Assembly (NCBI GenBank): GCA_963556145.1
Contig: OY744468.1
Span: 2,604,001-2,668,000 of the forward strand
DNA: 64,000 nt
Source: Hygrocybe punicea
Taxonomy: Eukaryota; Basidiomycota; Agaricomycetes; Agaricales; Hygrophoraceae
Direction: 5' to 3'
The translations under genes and the position numbers were made by a program. This document shows positions 20,136 to 32,000 of this stretch, piece by piece. Below the pieces are notes generated by a model. The model had not been told where the DNA came from. It searched no databases and saw only the letters and a program-made list of their open reading frames with translations. Positions within the stretch are counted from its first letter, which is position 1; the number at the start of each line of letters is the position of its first letter.

Positions 20136-23100
20136 TAAGGGATTTTCTTGAAACAAGGGTGAGATCCTCCTTGAAACAAGACTTGTAAGACAGAATAAGA
20201 CAAATAAGACAGAATAAAGTGAAATTAAGTGGAATTGAGTTTTCCTGATGAAGTGGGCAAGGTAACCCTTTTGTAAATATGTCCGCTAGATTTTCTTTGG
20301 AAGGAATATACGTGACTTTGAGAATACCAGACGCGATGTGATCTCGTAGGAAATGTAGATTGATATCTATGTGCTTCGTCCGCGCATGGAATTCTGGGTT
20401 GTGCGATATAGCAATCGCGGCCTGATTATCAGATCGTAAAATCAATGTTTGGTCCGACCGTAGGTCCAATTCCTTCAATAAGTTTCTATGCCAGATTAAC
20501 TGCTTCGTGGCATGAGTAGCGGCGACATATTCTGCTTTGGCTGTTGACAACGCAATCATGCTTTGCTTCTTCGAGCTCCGAGTCACGGCTCCCCCTGTGA
20601 TCGTGAACACATATCCGCTAATGGATTTCCGGTGCGGGTTGGATCCCCAATCAGCATCGATGTAATGAATGGTTTCCATCATAGTCCGTTGGTCCTTTCT
20701 GCCGTACATTAGTTCATAATCCATTGTTCCCTTTAGATAGCGGAATATTCTTTTGAGTGCTGTCCAGTGTTCTGGACTCGGGTTCCGTGTGAATTGCGCA
20801 ACAGTTACAGTTGCATACATGATATCGGGTCTTGTTGCATGCGCAGCATACAAGAGCTCTCCGACTCGTGTTGCATACTCGATCGAGGTGCGTTTCCACT
20901 CGTTCTTATCAGTTTTGGTTTCGTTTATTCATAGAACCACGTTCTGGTTCATTGGGGTTGATACCAGCTTGGCATCCTTCATTCCGGCCTTCGCAAGGAT
21001 CTTCCAGATATAGCGGTCTTGTGATAGAGTGACTTTCCGTTGTTGGTGGTCTCGTTTGATATGGATTCCGAACAGTAACGTTGGCTTTCCGATGACCGTT
21101 ACCGTGTATTTTTCTTTCAACTGGTTGATTACCTGCTGATTCATCGCTCGGTTGTTTGCGTAAGCCGTGAGGTCGTCGACCCATATGAGTACGATGGAAA
21201 AGTTTTCACCTTCCTGATAGTAGTATGCACAGTAGTCAGTCCGCAATCTCGTATAACGAAATTCCTTCATCATGTTATTGAAATCTGTGTTCCATACGTT
21301 TCCGGCTTGCCTGAGACCATATATAGGGCGTATGAGGCGGCAAACCCATCTGGTTACATCCTCAAATTCCACCGGCTGCTTCATGTACAGCTCCTCCTTC
21401 ACCCATCCATTAAGGTATGCGCCTTTGATATCCATCTGCTGGATATCCCAATCCTTGACTGCAGAATATGTGAGCAACGTCCGTAACGTCTCAAACCGCA
21501 TCACAGGAGTGAATGTTCCGGTTTCACTGAAATCCACTCCAGGCTTCTGTGAGAACCCCTGGGCTACTAACCAGGCCTTGTGCCTAGCGATTGCGCCCGT
21601 CTCATTGTGTTTCTGGTGGAAAACCCACTTGCTTCCGATGGCTTCCCACCCCTCCGGTAAGTCTACGAGTTTCCAAATGCCCATTTCCTGTAGCTGATCA
21701 AATTCCTCCTTCATCGCTACCTTCCAGTTCTCCCAATCTACAGCTCCCCTGGCTTCCCTTAAATCCCATGGGTTCTTGTCGGTGAGACTGCTATCCTGCT
21801 GCATTGCGCTCAAGAACGCATATGCTATGGTTGTTCTGCACTGACTTTTTCCTTTTGTTTCGCTGCAGATGATTCCGTTGGTCTCCGTACATCAAGCGGT
21901 TCGCGTATCTCGCGTTGTGTCGGTTGTGCATGCGGGTTGTTTAACTGTCGGTAGTCGCGGTCGACTCCTCATGTTGCTCTTGGTAGGTATGTTATTTCAG
22001 TTTCCGGTCTGCGAATGGCCCTTTCCAGTGCCGTTACAGTGGGTTCCGGTGATTCCGTTGTGGGTTCTGGTGGTTCCAGAGTTTGCGAGTCGTCAGATTC
22101 ACTCTGCTCCCCCTCGAATTGCAAACCCAGTAAGTCGGATACAATCCAGACTTCCTGCAATGCCCCATCCTCGTGAAATGCAACATTCCGTGACATTTTA
22201 ACAGTCCGCATTGTGGCATCGTAGTATTGGATAGCCTTCTGCGACTCCACAAATCCTACAAACTTCATCTTAGCTGATTGCGGTGCCAGCTTTGATCTTT
22301 TTCCACCTTGATATAAGACCCAAACATCACATCCGAGCTCCTGGAAATGCGATACGTCTGGCTTCTTGCCAGTCCAGGCTTCATGCGGAGTCATTCCATC
22401 TAGAGCCTTGGGTGGGGGATTGGTTTTGAATGTATGCCGCATGTGCAACGGCTTCTGGCCAAAGGAATGCGGGCAGGTTTTTAGCGATCAACATCGCGTG
22501 GGCTAACTCCAGTAACGTGCAATTAAATCTTTCCGCCATTCCGTGTTGCAAGGGTGAGTAAGGGGCCATTGTTTCAATGACAATTCCCTTCTCCACTGCC
22601 CATCTCTCAACTTCCTTGTTGACGAGTTCCTTTCCGTTATTGAACCGCAAATATTTAGGGTTTCAATCGAACTTCTTCTCAATCATGTTAACATAAGCCT
22701 TGATGCGTTCCGTCGCCTGGCTTTTCCATTTCATGAATAAAGTGGTTGTGGTGCATGTCGCGTTGTCTGTGAATGAGATATAGTATTTCAATCCTCCGAT
22801 AGACTCTACGCATGCTGGGCCCCAGACGTCGCTCAAAGTCCACTCTCCGGCAACTTTGGATTGTCCATCAGCCTCTTTCAGAAATGGCTGGACAGCTTGC
22901 TTCGCCTGAATGCAAGCCTCACAGGTTCGGGAAGGGACACTGCCTTTGTCGATTTCTAGACCCATGACTAACCCCTTTCTCTGCAGGGTCTTGAGTCCAC
23001 TCATTCCGATGTGTCCGTATAGGCAGTGCCATTCGTCCCAAGACATTTTCTTTGGTTTGGCTACGTTTGCCTTTTCCGGCGTGCGGGATTGCGCTCGGGC

Positions 23101-24064
23101 GTTCAAACAGTATAGTCGTCCGTCTTTCCGGCCTGTTCCGACAAGTTTATTCTCCTTCGTATAGAGCCTGCATATTTTGTTGTGGAAGTTAACCCATCCA
23201 CCGCTTTCATTGAACTGGCTAAGCGATAGTAGCAAGTTCCGTGACTCCGGTACATGTAGTACATCTCATAGCTGGTGCTGTACATCCTTTCCATCCACTG
23301 TGAAGTGTAAGATGATGGTTCTGTGACCAAGAGCTTGAGCAGCTACCTTTCCTAGTCCTTGAACGGTAGCTTCGTCCAGAGTTTTGTACGTGATAAATGC
23401 GTTTCAGGAATTGCTGATGTGACTTGTCGTTCCGGAATCCAGTAACCAATCGTAGTTTGAAATATTGTCTGTATTCACTGCGTATGCTACGTCCTGTAAC
23501 ATATTATTGACATTGTCTGCAGCTTGATTCGATCGGTTCCGTTGGTTTCCACCCTTTCCAGCGCCCTTTCCATTCCCTTTCGGCCCTTGCCCTTCCTTTC
23601 TGCCACCTTTAGACCAGCAGTCCTTTGCCATATGTCCCTTCTTGTGGCAGTTGAAGCATTCCGTTTCGGAATCGGCCACTTTCCGCTTTCTGTTACCCTT
23701 TCCGTCGTGCTTTCCAGTGAACCTCCCGTGCATAGCGACATTGTTAGGATCTCTGCTGTGCTCATGGCGCCTGCGGTCTTCCTCCAATAGGATCGCGACT
23801 AGCTTGTGTGATGTCAGTGACGTTCCATCCTTCTTCAAGCCTAAATACGCTGATGTATACAAGTCCCAACTTTCCGGTAAGGAGGATACTAGGCATATGC
23901 ACGGGTTTTCAAACCCGCGTGGGTCTAGACCCACGGGTTCCATGGGTATGGGTACGGGTTATGAAATTCAACCCGCAACTAACCCGTACCCGGCACTGCA
24001 GGTATGGCAGGTTGCTGATGGGCATGTTGTTTTTTAATATATTATTATTTATTACTACTATTAA

Positions 24065-24872
24065 TTACAGCCGTTTTAGTAATTCATGGCAGTAACTGGA
24101 TTTTTTTTCATCAATTGAGAAATTTGGACTTAGTGGAATTTCCAGTGCTGAATCTTGTATCTCATGAAATACTGTATGGATTGAGATGGTTATAGAGGGA
24201 AAGTTGTACTATTTCTTAAGGGCTATCTACTCCTATCATTACATTTGGACAATATTTAGTGTTTGGTGACTTGTGGATGAAACAAAAGGTAAACCAGTAC
24301 TTTTTGACACCCAAAATGATATTGTCAAATTATGCTATCAAATGAGCTCATATGAAAAATATTGTAGGGAGAAACTTCTTCAGTTTTTCAAGGGCTAGAA
24401 GTACAAATACCGTGTTTTCCTTCATTTTTGTCCTTGGAGCCAACATTGCATCTGTACTATGTTTGTCTGCATTAGGCTTGAAATATTACATGAATTTTAA
24501 ATGTTGGCTCCAAGGACAAAAACACGGTATTTGTACTTCTAGCCTTTGAAAAACTGAAGAAGTTTCTCCCTACAATATTTTTCATATGAGCTCATTTGAT
24601 AGCATAATTTGACAATATCATTTTGGGTGTCAAAAAGTACTGGTTTACCTTTTGTTTCATCCACAAGTCACCAAACACTAAATATTGTCCAAATGTAATG
24701 ATAGGAGTAGATAGCCCTTAAGAAATAGTACAACTTTCCCTCTATAACCATCTCAATCCATACAGTATTTCATGAGATACAAGATTCAGCACTGGAAATT
24801 CCACTAAGTCCAAATTTCTCAATTGATGAAAAAAAATCCAGTTACTGCCATGAATTACTAAAACAGCTGTAA
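24065..24872. mobile_element. 808-bp near-perfect palindrome inside E4
   Basis: Two arms of about 380 bp mirror each other (TTACAGCCGTTTTAGTAATT at left, its complement with one mismatch at right), with a loop of about 45 bp around 24450-24496. AT-rich, no ORF of note. It looks like a foldback/MITE inserted in E4; I could not define a target duplication. Confidence 0.85.
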
Positions 24873-25555
24873 ATACTACAAAATAATTTTTTTGAGGGGA
24901 TTGAATGGGGATTTTGAGCCACTTATATAGGGATTTCAATGGCGCACGGACCATGTGACTTTATTTGGTCACTGGGTGCCAATCAACAAATGCATTTCTG
25001 ACAACACGCGTCACCGCCAACCTCACAACCACACTTCTCGAACGCATTACCACCAACGATGCCAACACCCACACCAACATCAACGCACCCACACCAACGC
25101 CAACACAATTGCCCACGGCATTGGCAACGGCCACGATGTCACCACACCGATCACCTCAAACGTGGCACCACCAACAATACGCAGCGAAAGCAATAAGGAG
25201 CAGCATGGGATGGTGCACCCACCCCCGCTGCCAAAGGTAAGTTTTTATTTATACATCTATAACTAGTAACTAACACCAGGCTCACCCAACCACGCCAGCA
25301 CCAAACGCCAACGACACCAACGCCAACTCACCCATGCCAACGCCAACCCAATCGCCCACAGCAATGGCAACGGCCACAATGCCAGTAATGGCCACAATGC
25401 CAGCAACGGCCACAATGCCAGCAACAACGCCAACACCCACACCAACAAAGCCCACGCACGGTGACGCACCCACGCCAACGCACCCACACCAATGCCAACG
25501 CAACCACCCATGGCCACATCGGCATCGACAGTGCCAGCACCACCCACCCAACTCA

Positions 25556-25608
25556 CCTCGCGGACACGCACCGCCACGTCAATTGACGTTGGCACTGCAT
25601 CTGCGAGG
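25556..25608. other. Nested palindrome module of E4
   Basis: The perfect palindromic core ACGTCAATTGACGT (25576-25589) lies between arms CCTCGCGGA and TCTGCGAGG (one mismatch). The footprint is 53 bp. Confidence 0.88.
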
Positions 25609-26458
25609 TAATGGGAGAAAGGTGGTGCCCAGCACCATGATGATGTCGCGGGTACAGACAGTACCCGTGACCCGCATCTAATTCCGGGACCCACGGGACC
25701 CGCCAGTCAACCCGCCAGTCAACCCGCATCCAACCCGTACCCGTGGCAGCGGGTATGGGTATTAGCCAGGTCGGGTACGGGTCGGCAAAAATTACCCATG
25801 GGTAACCCGTGCTAATCCCTAGAGGATACAAGTATCATCGCAAAATCTTTGTTGGAAATGAGGCTTCCCATCAAGTGGAGTTCCTCCTGCAGTTTCTGGA
25901 GCTTCAATATGTGCTCAATTAGGTCGAATCCTTCTTCAGCAATCAACCGGTACAATGCATGTCGCGTCGCTAATATTCCGAGCTTCCCCCTGGATTCCTT
26001 TACCAAGGTTAGCTGCTTCCACATCTCACTCGCCGTGTGTGCGCCAATGATATGTATCATTTCCGCATCGCCAATGATATGTATCATTTCCACGTCGCCA
26101 ATGATATGTATCATTTCCGCGTCACTAATTGTGAGCCTGATCTGCGTCCTCATCTTGGCATCTCCACTGTGCCATTTCTTCATTGCCTCGGATTCCTCTG
26201 ATGTTGGACAGGATGTGTCTGCTGGGACAGGGGCCTTTGATTCTGCATCGATGTACGTCTCTAACCCAAGATCCCGAAGCACAGCTAACATCTGTCTCTT
26301 CCACGGCATCCAATTGTTTCCCTTCAATAACTCGATCCAGTATGATCCCGATGTGTGCATGACTTTGTCCATCATAGTCGGCTAGTATACAAGGTAATAA
26401 TGCGATGTTTGGAGGTGCGTGATCATGTTTCTGTTAAAGCCGTTCAGGGCTCATAACC

Positions 26459-26702
26459 TATTAGAATATATAGTTTGCAGTGGTTGTTGACCACTAAGAT
26501 ATTTTGTGTGGAATGAATTATTATTTGCCTCTCTCTGAGAGGGCTTTTATACTACTAGCTAAATCTACTAGAAGTTTCCTGTGGTAAGTAGAATACATGC
26601 TGCACTTCGGCATTATTCATCGGATGGGTGTGTTTGAGTTCCGGGGTCACGTGATATGGATTACTAATCCTTTCCACAACTATTTGGCCACTATTCCCAA
26701 CA
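26459..26702 (-). repeat. Copia 5' LTR
   Basis: 244 bp, nearly identical to 7927-8170. It carries TATAAAAG (26544-26551) and a CACGTG (26648-26653) about 100 bp upstream in sense orientation. Its outer edge abuts the ATG of the Myb/SANT-like gene. Confidence 0.93.
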
Positions 26703-27050
26703 ATGTCAAAAGCTAAGGACAAAGATAAAGAGCAGAAGGATCTAACTCGAGCCCAGTGGAATGAAGCAGAATCTATAGCCCTTCTTGATTATTTGATTGA
26801 ACACAAGGCAGAAGCGGGCAATGGAATGAATTTCAAGCCCACCACATTCCAGGCTGCTGTTCCCAGTGTTGCATTACACTATGTCAAAGGTCTCAAGAAG
26901 ATGGCCAAGATGCTCAAAGGAAGATATGGCATAGTACATTGTCTTGAACATTATTGGGGAAAAATATACAATTGACTTGATTTATTGGATTAAATCAACC
27001 TACAACCTCATCTGCACCTGGAAAACATTATCAGGAGTGCACTGGGATGA
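26703..27050 (+). pseudogene. Myb/SANT-like DNA-binding protein, 5' fragment
   Basis: The product starts MSKAKDKDKEQKDLTRAQWN, then AESIALLDYLIEHKAEAGNG and a TFQAAVPSV...KGLKKMAKMLKGRY stretch. This resembles the fungal Myb/SANT-like domain often found in basidiomycete repeat-associated proteins, with a WxxxE...ALxxYLxxHKxEAG pattern. A clean ORF runs to 26975; in another frame the DNA after that reads IKSTYNLICTWKTLSGVHWDD, which looks like the continuation of the same domain. It is truncated near 27050 by the LINE. The Copia target duplication ATGTC contains the start codon. Function is unproven; DNA binding is inferred. Confidence 0.6.
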
Positions 27051-27056
27051 CCATCA

Positions 27057-28030
27057 TGGAATCCATCTCAGGAAAGATCACAGAACATATTGACTCCACA
27101 CTCGCGAACACCAAACCACAATGCCCCCACCCACCTTTAAATTCCTAGGCATCACCAGACTACATAACGGAGGCATATTATTGGAAACCAACTCAAATGA
27201 CACCGCACAATGGCTACGCAATGACCAACATCTCAGCACCTTCCTCGCCAACTTCGGACACAGTGCCTCAATCAAACGCCGCACCTATGCCATTTTAGCC
27301 TACTTCATCCCATTAACCTTCAACGCGGAATCACCCGAACACCTCAGGGAAATCGAGGAGTCAAACAACTTACCAAAAAAACTCCATAAAAAGAGCAAAC
27401 TGGGTAAAGCCAAAAGACCGTTGCGCCCCCAACCAAACCTGCGGTCACGCCATATTTGCCCTCAACACTCCCAAAACGGCCAATAAAATCCTAGCGAACG
27501 GATTCTACGTCTGCCACAAAAGGATAAACACCAGCAAATGTAAAAAAGAACCCATGCGATGCCTCGTGGATATTCGCAATCCGGAAAACCTCTTACCTTA
27601 CTTCCCCACGGCCGAAAAATGGACCCAATCTCCGTACCCTGACAATTACTCCAAAGCTCCCAATTCCTTACCTACCACCACTGCCACCCCCTCCACACGA
27701 CTTGACCGTCACCCCCCTACCAATCTCGAATCAATGATCCCGAACAGACAGCATTCTCCCTACCTGCTCCCCCCTCTCTCCCCGGCCGCACGACACTACT
27801 CCCCTCCCCACTCCATCTTCGACCTACCACTGAATCCCCCTCCTCCTCCAGACACCAGTCCAGATCCACCCGACAAACCACTATCAACTTCGAGAAGCAA
27901 CCACCACCACATCACACCACCTCCATCCCACCCTCTCGAGCGTGGGGAGACGAACCACTCGTCGCCCCCGTCGACCCACCCCCCCACACTCCCACACAGA
28001 ATGACAACCGAGCAGGCAGTACCTCCCACC
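27057..28030 (+). pseudogene. LINE ORF1 (nucleic-acid-binding Gag-like)
   Basis: The translation (with frame shifts near 27120 and 27380) gives FKFLGITRLHNGGILLETNS, SPEHLREIEESNNLP and ANWVKPKDRCAPNQTCGHAI, then VCHKRINTSKCKKEPMRCL. These match the general pattern of fungal LINE ORF1 proteins upstream of CCHC knuckles. The knuckles themselves are missing: after MRCL the sequence runs into a Pro/Ser-rich tail, so a deletion is likely. It would have bound the LINE RNA. Confidence 0.7.
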
Positions 28031-28153
28031 TAGCCCCTTCGACTAATGCCTGAACATCCACACCCACAGCCAACACAGCTAAATGTCTGGCAAATAAATC
28101 TCAACAAATCTGCCAAAGCTCACTGGGATCTCATTAATTCGCTAACCCACACT

Positions 28154-29080
28154 TAGGGTTGACCACGGGTTTGGGTCAACCCGCAGTATTACCAAAACGG
28201 GTTGCGCGGGTACGGGTATGGTGTTTGGTTTCATCACCCGTGACCATACCGTCACCCGTACCTGCAGTGTCACGGTTTTCACGGGTATGTCAACACACGA
28301 CGACGACTACAACAATGACTACAACAACGACCGTGACGACTACAACAACGACCGTGACGACAACAACAATGACCGTGACGACAACAACAATGACAACTAT
28401 GAACACAAAACAACAGCAACAACAACGACTACAACGACAACTACAACGACAACTACAACGACAACGACCACAACGAGTTTATGCATGGCCGGGAAAACAG
28501 CCAGTGAGGTGGTACGCCCACCCTCTGGCTGTCAGGTACGTCAATTATCATCATCTCATTAAACTGGCTTGTGCTAATGCTTGCTACTTTATTATTTTTA
28601 TTTAGTTTCATTGCTAAACGGCGGCGGCACGTCGTGGCGACGACGGCGACACGACGCAACGGCAACGGCGACACGACGCAATGGCGATGGCGACACGACA
28701 CGACAACGACGATGCTGTTAACATGACAATACGACGACCCAACACCAACGTCGTCGACGTCGGATCTGGCCCAGTGGCCAAGCCGTTCCAGCGATGATGG
28801 TGGAAGTTGGCAGGTGCATCGAGAGGCCGAGGGCGGCAGAGCCGTCGCAAAACAAACCAGCCATGTCAATTGACGTGTGCTGGGTGTTTGCGACGACTTT
28901 GGGCACACCCTGGCTCCGAAAAAACCGGGGGACCACGGGTTTGGACAGACGGGTACGGGTAACCAGGGCACCGAGGGTCAGAACGGACGGTACGGGTTGT
29001 ACCCGTTATGGGTGCGGGTTCAGCGGGTATGGGTGCGGTGTTGGCCATGCCAACCCGTCACGAACCCGTGGTCATCCCTA
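28154..29080. mobile_element. Non-autonomous hAT-like element E5 (927 bp)
   Basis: The ends TAGGGTTGACCACGGGTTTG and, inverted, TAGGGATGACCACGGGTTCG are flanked by the 8-bp duplication CCCACACT (28146-28153 and 29081-29088). Subterminal ACGGGT words resemble E4. It has an ACAACGACC-type array (28290-28470), an intron-like segment (28536-28605; GTACGT, GTGCTAATG, TTTAG), a CGACGGCGACACGACG-type array (28615-28740) and a module at 28843-28895, 185 bp from the right end. Removal restores LTHTKCDILL of LINE ORF2. Confidence 0.92.
28843..28895. other. Nested palindrome module of E5
   Basis: Arms CGTCGCAAA and TTTGCGACG are perfectly inverted but differ from those of E3/E6. The core is ATGTCAATTGACGT (28863-28876). 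The footprint is 53 bp. Confidence 0.87.
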
Positions 29081-32000
29081 CCCACACTAAATGCGACATT
29101 CTGCTAATACAGGAACCATACTTCGACCATTACGGTAACACGAAAGCCACACACAACTGGAGAGTCATATACCCACCCGACCAATTCACCTCCGAAGCAC
29201 CCACCCGATCAGTAATCTTTGTTAACACCAAACTCAACACCAACTACTGGGAACAGATAAAAATCCACGGTTCCAACGACCTCACGGCGATCTGAATCAA
29301 AAGCCCAACAGGCAACTTCTCCATCTTCAACATTTACAATGAATGCCATCACTCCAACACACTCAACACCCTCCACTACTTCACCCAGGCCCACAAAGCG
29401 ACCCTCCACCAACGAGACACGGACCATATGTTATGGTGCGGCGACTTCAACAGACACCACCCTCTATGGGACAGAGAGCGAAACCATCACCTATTCACCA
29501 CCAACGCCCTAGCCCAAGCAAGACTACTCATTGAAGCCACAGCTGACTGCGACATGATAATGGCACTACCCAAAAACCTCCCCACCCTCGAATCCATGGC
29601 AATGAAGAACTGGACCAGAACAGACAACGTCTTCTGCACCACCAAAACAAGCAACCTCATACTTTCCTGCAATACCAGACCAGAACTACGCCCAACCGGC
29701 ACCGACCACATACCGATATCCACCTCCATCACTCTCCACCCACAACTAAGACTTGACAAACCATCACGAAACTTTCGCAACACAAACTGGGACACGTTTC
29801 GCACCCACCTTGACACTCAACTACGACAACACCCCCCTACACCCCCCATCACTTCCCAACAACAACTAGATGACGCCATATCCACACTGACCAATGTACT
29901 ACAGTCAACTATCAAAGCCGTAGTCCCCATCTCCACACCATGCCCGCACTCAAAACGATGGTGGACTCCGCAACTAAACCAGCTTAAACGAGATAAAAAC
30001 AGGCTAAGTCGACTATCTTATAAGCACCGAATAGACGCCGCTCACCCCAGCCACGATGAACATAGGGCCGCACACAATCTATACGGTAATGAAATCCTCA
30101 AAGGCAAAGAAAAGCACTGGTCAGCCTTCCTCGACGAAGCGAGCGACAACGACCTCTGGACAATCAACAAATGTGTATCCAATCCCATCAGCAACAACCC
30201 CAGAGGAGATGGTGGCAAGAGCTCCATCCCCACCTTGGAAATAACCCACCCGGACGGCCACACAACCTACGCAACGTCGAATGAAGACAAGAGCTGGGCC
30301 ATCGCTAACTCCTTCTTTCCCCCCCCACCTGAACACTCCTCGGTCCCAATAGACTACGTATACCCAGATCGAGTCCCCTACACGACGCACATCTCCAAAG
30401 ACCTTATCACCAAACACCTCACCAAAATACTCCCCTTCAAAGCCCCGGGCCCAGATGGTATCCCAAACATCGTACTCAAAGAATGCACAGCACTCATTTC
30501 GGACCACATCCACAACATCTTCAACGCCATTCTCACACTCAACATATATTACGCCCATGGAAGGACTCCATCACCAGCGTGCTACGCAAACCGGATAAAC
30601 CAAGATATGACATCCCCAAAGCCTATCGCACCATCGTATTACTCAACATCCTCCCAAAACTACTGACATCTATCATCGCAGAAACCATAACGACCATGGT
30701 CGAAGAACACCAACTCCTACCCTCCCACCACTTCGGCAGGCGACCCGGACGAACCACCACTGACTCCATGCACATCCTAGTTCATCGAATCAAACACGCC
30801 TGGCGGAATAAAAGAGTAGCCGCAATTCTATTCTTCGATATCGAAGGGGCATTCCCGAACGCGGTCACGGAGTGGCTGCTCCACAACATGAGAAAAAGAT
30901 GCATTCCCGAACCCATTATCCAACTCATCAACAACATTCTAACGGACCGCACAACCCACCTCGCCTTCGACGACTATATCTCCGGCCCGATACACCTCAA
31001 AAATGGCATCGGCCAAGGCGACCCAATATCCATGATAATCTACTTATTTTATAACGCTGACTTACTCGACATCCCCACAGGAAAACACGAACTCGCTGTG
31101 GCATTCGTAGATGATGCCGCCATATACGTAGAGGGCAAAAACTTCACGGCAACCAACAGACTCATCAAGAACATCATGACAAAGCAAGACGGAGCCTTCA
31201 GCTGGTCCAAGGACCACAATTCTAAATTTGAAACCAGCAAATTCGCGCTGATAGACTTCTCACAGTGCAGCAACGTATCGAGACCCCCACTCGCGCTCAA
31301 CGACACTCTCATTAAACCCGTAAAGACACACCGTTTCCTCGGCATCATCATGGACCAGCACCTCCGATGGCACAAACAGCGAGAACACGCAATCGCCAAG
31401 ACCACCAAATGGATCCATCTCTTCCACAGAATAGCACAGCCCAAATCAGGCGTTCCCAGAAAGCTAATGCGACAGCTATACACGGCCGTGGCTATCCCAA
31501 AAATGACCTATGCAGCCGACGTTTGGTACACCCCGGTCCACAAGACAACAAACGGCACCCAATGAAAAGGCTCGGTCAGAGCGATGCGCGAGCTCACAAA
31601 AACCCAATGCCTGGCATCTATACCCATCACTGGAGCCCTCAGAACTACACCAAACGACCTACTTGATCTCCACGCTGGCATTCTGCCCGTCGACTTACTA
31701 ATGCACAAAGTTTGTCACAGATCGGTCATCAGAATGGCATCCCTCCCCGCCTCACACCCACTACACATTCCTATACGACGCTGTGCGAAACACCTTGTCG
31801 CCAGACACAGATCCCCCCTCCACACACTCACCCACCTCTTCCAAATCGACCCACATGACATAGAACACATACGCCCAACGCACTCACATACCCCCCCCCT
31901 TTCCACACCTCCATACCCGACACCAGAGACAAATCCATAGAACAACACGACAACGACAAAGCAGACATAAAAATATACTCGGACGGCTCCACACTCGAAG

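Larger units (their letters stand above)
8355..20250. mobile_element. Two-gene DD34E (Tc1/IS630-type) transposon inside Copia
   Basis: Long inverted terminal repeats of roughly 200 bp start CATCAGGAAAACTCAAT on both sides and include the shared phrases CTTGTCTCAAGGAGG-like and AATCCTTGTCATGAG, then TTCAAAATTCCTGTGGCTGA. The inferred target duplication is 2 bp (AA), though base-level ends are ambiguous. Removing the element restores the Copia frame. Inside are two convergent genes: an accessory gene on plus (8606-17104) and a DD34E transposase on minus (17262-19845). Later insertions (foldback 9746-16739, E3 18138-19650, a 175-bp MITE) expanded a unit of about 3.2 kb to 11.9 kb. Confidence 0.82.
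23890..25821. mobile_element. Non-autonomous hAT-like element E4 (1,932 bp)
   Basis: The ends TAGGCATATGCACGGGTTTT and, inverted, TAGGGATTAGCACGGGTTAC are flanked by the 8-bp duplication GAGGATAC (23882-23889 and 25822-25829). Subterminal DNA repeats ACGGGT/ACCCGT. It contains an 808-bp palindromic insertion (24065-24872), AACGCCAAC-type arrays (25030-25160 and 25290-25540) flanking an intron-like segment (25237-25279; GTAAGT, TAACTAAC, CCAG), and a palindromic module at 25556-25608, 213 bp from the right end. It splits Copia gag; removal joins FAMILVSS to LPESWDLYTS in frame. Confidence 0.92.
20252..26375 (-). pseudogene. Copia Gag-Pol polyprotein (gag, PR, IN, RT, RNase H)
   Basis: Gag starts at 26375 with YWIELLKGNNWMPWKRQML and contains a 27-bp triplication (IHIIGDAEM-type, 26043-26125). 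E4 interrupts it after FAMILVSS. Then follow the zinc knuckle CFNCHKKGHMAKDC, protease DWLLDSGTTSHI, integrase HCLYGHIGMSGLKTLQ (zinc-binding) and its core with LKYYISFTDNA, RT with AWLVAQGFSQKPGVDF and the IWVDDL catalytic motif, and RNase H with HYIDADWG and IALSTAKAEYVA. Stops at 23404, 23266, 22663 and 20929 are all TGA, where Arg (CGA) is plausible at several. The C-terminal tail lies at 8171-8354. Its enzymes copied and integrated this element; this copy is dead. Confidence 0.93.
7927..26702 (-). mobile_element. Copia LTR retrotransposon with nested insertions
   Basis: Two 244-bp LTRs (7927-8170 and 26459-26702) are bounded by the 5-bp target duplication ATGTC (7922-7926 and 26703-26707). 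In the sense orientation (minus strand) the order is LTR, gag, CCHC knuckle, protease, integrase, reverse transcriptase, RNase H, purine tract, LTR, which is the Ty1/Copia order. The 18.8-kb span includes about 14 kb of later insertions: the DD34E element (8355-20250), hAT element E4 (23890-25821) and a 42-bp micro-hAT (8238-8279). The LTRs differ at only a few positions, so this copy is fairly young. GGTTATGAGCCC after the 5' LTR is a plausible primer-binding site. Confidence 0.93.

Noticed and set aside
20753..23790. Plus-strand ORFs across the Copia pol region
   Set aside because: They are antisense shadows of the minus-strand polyprotein with no domain of their own.
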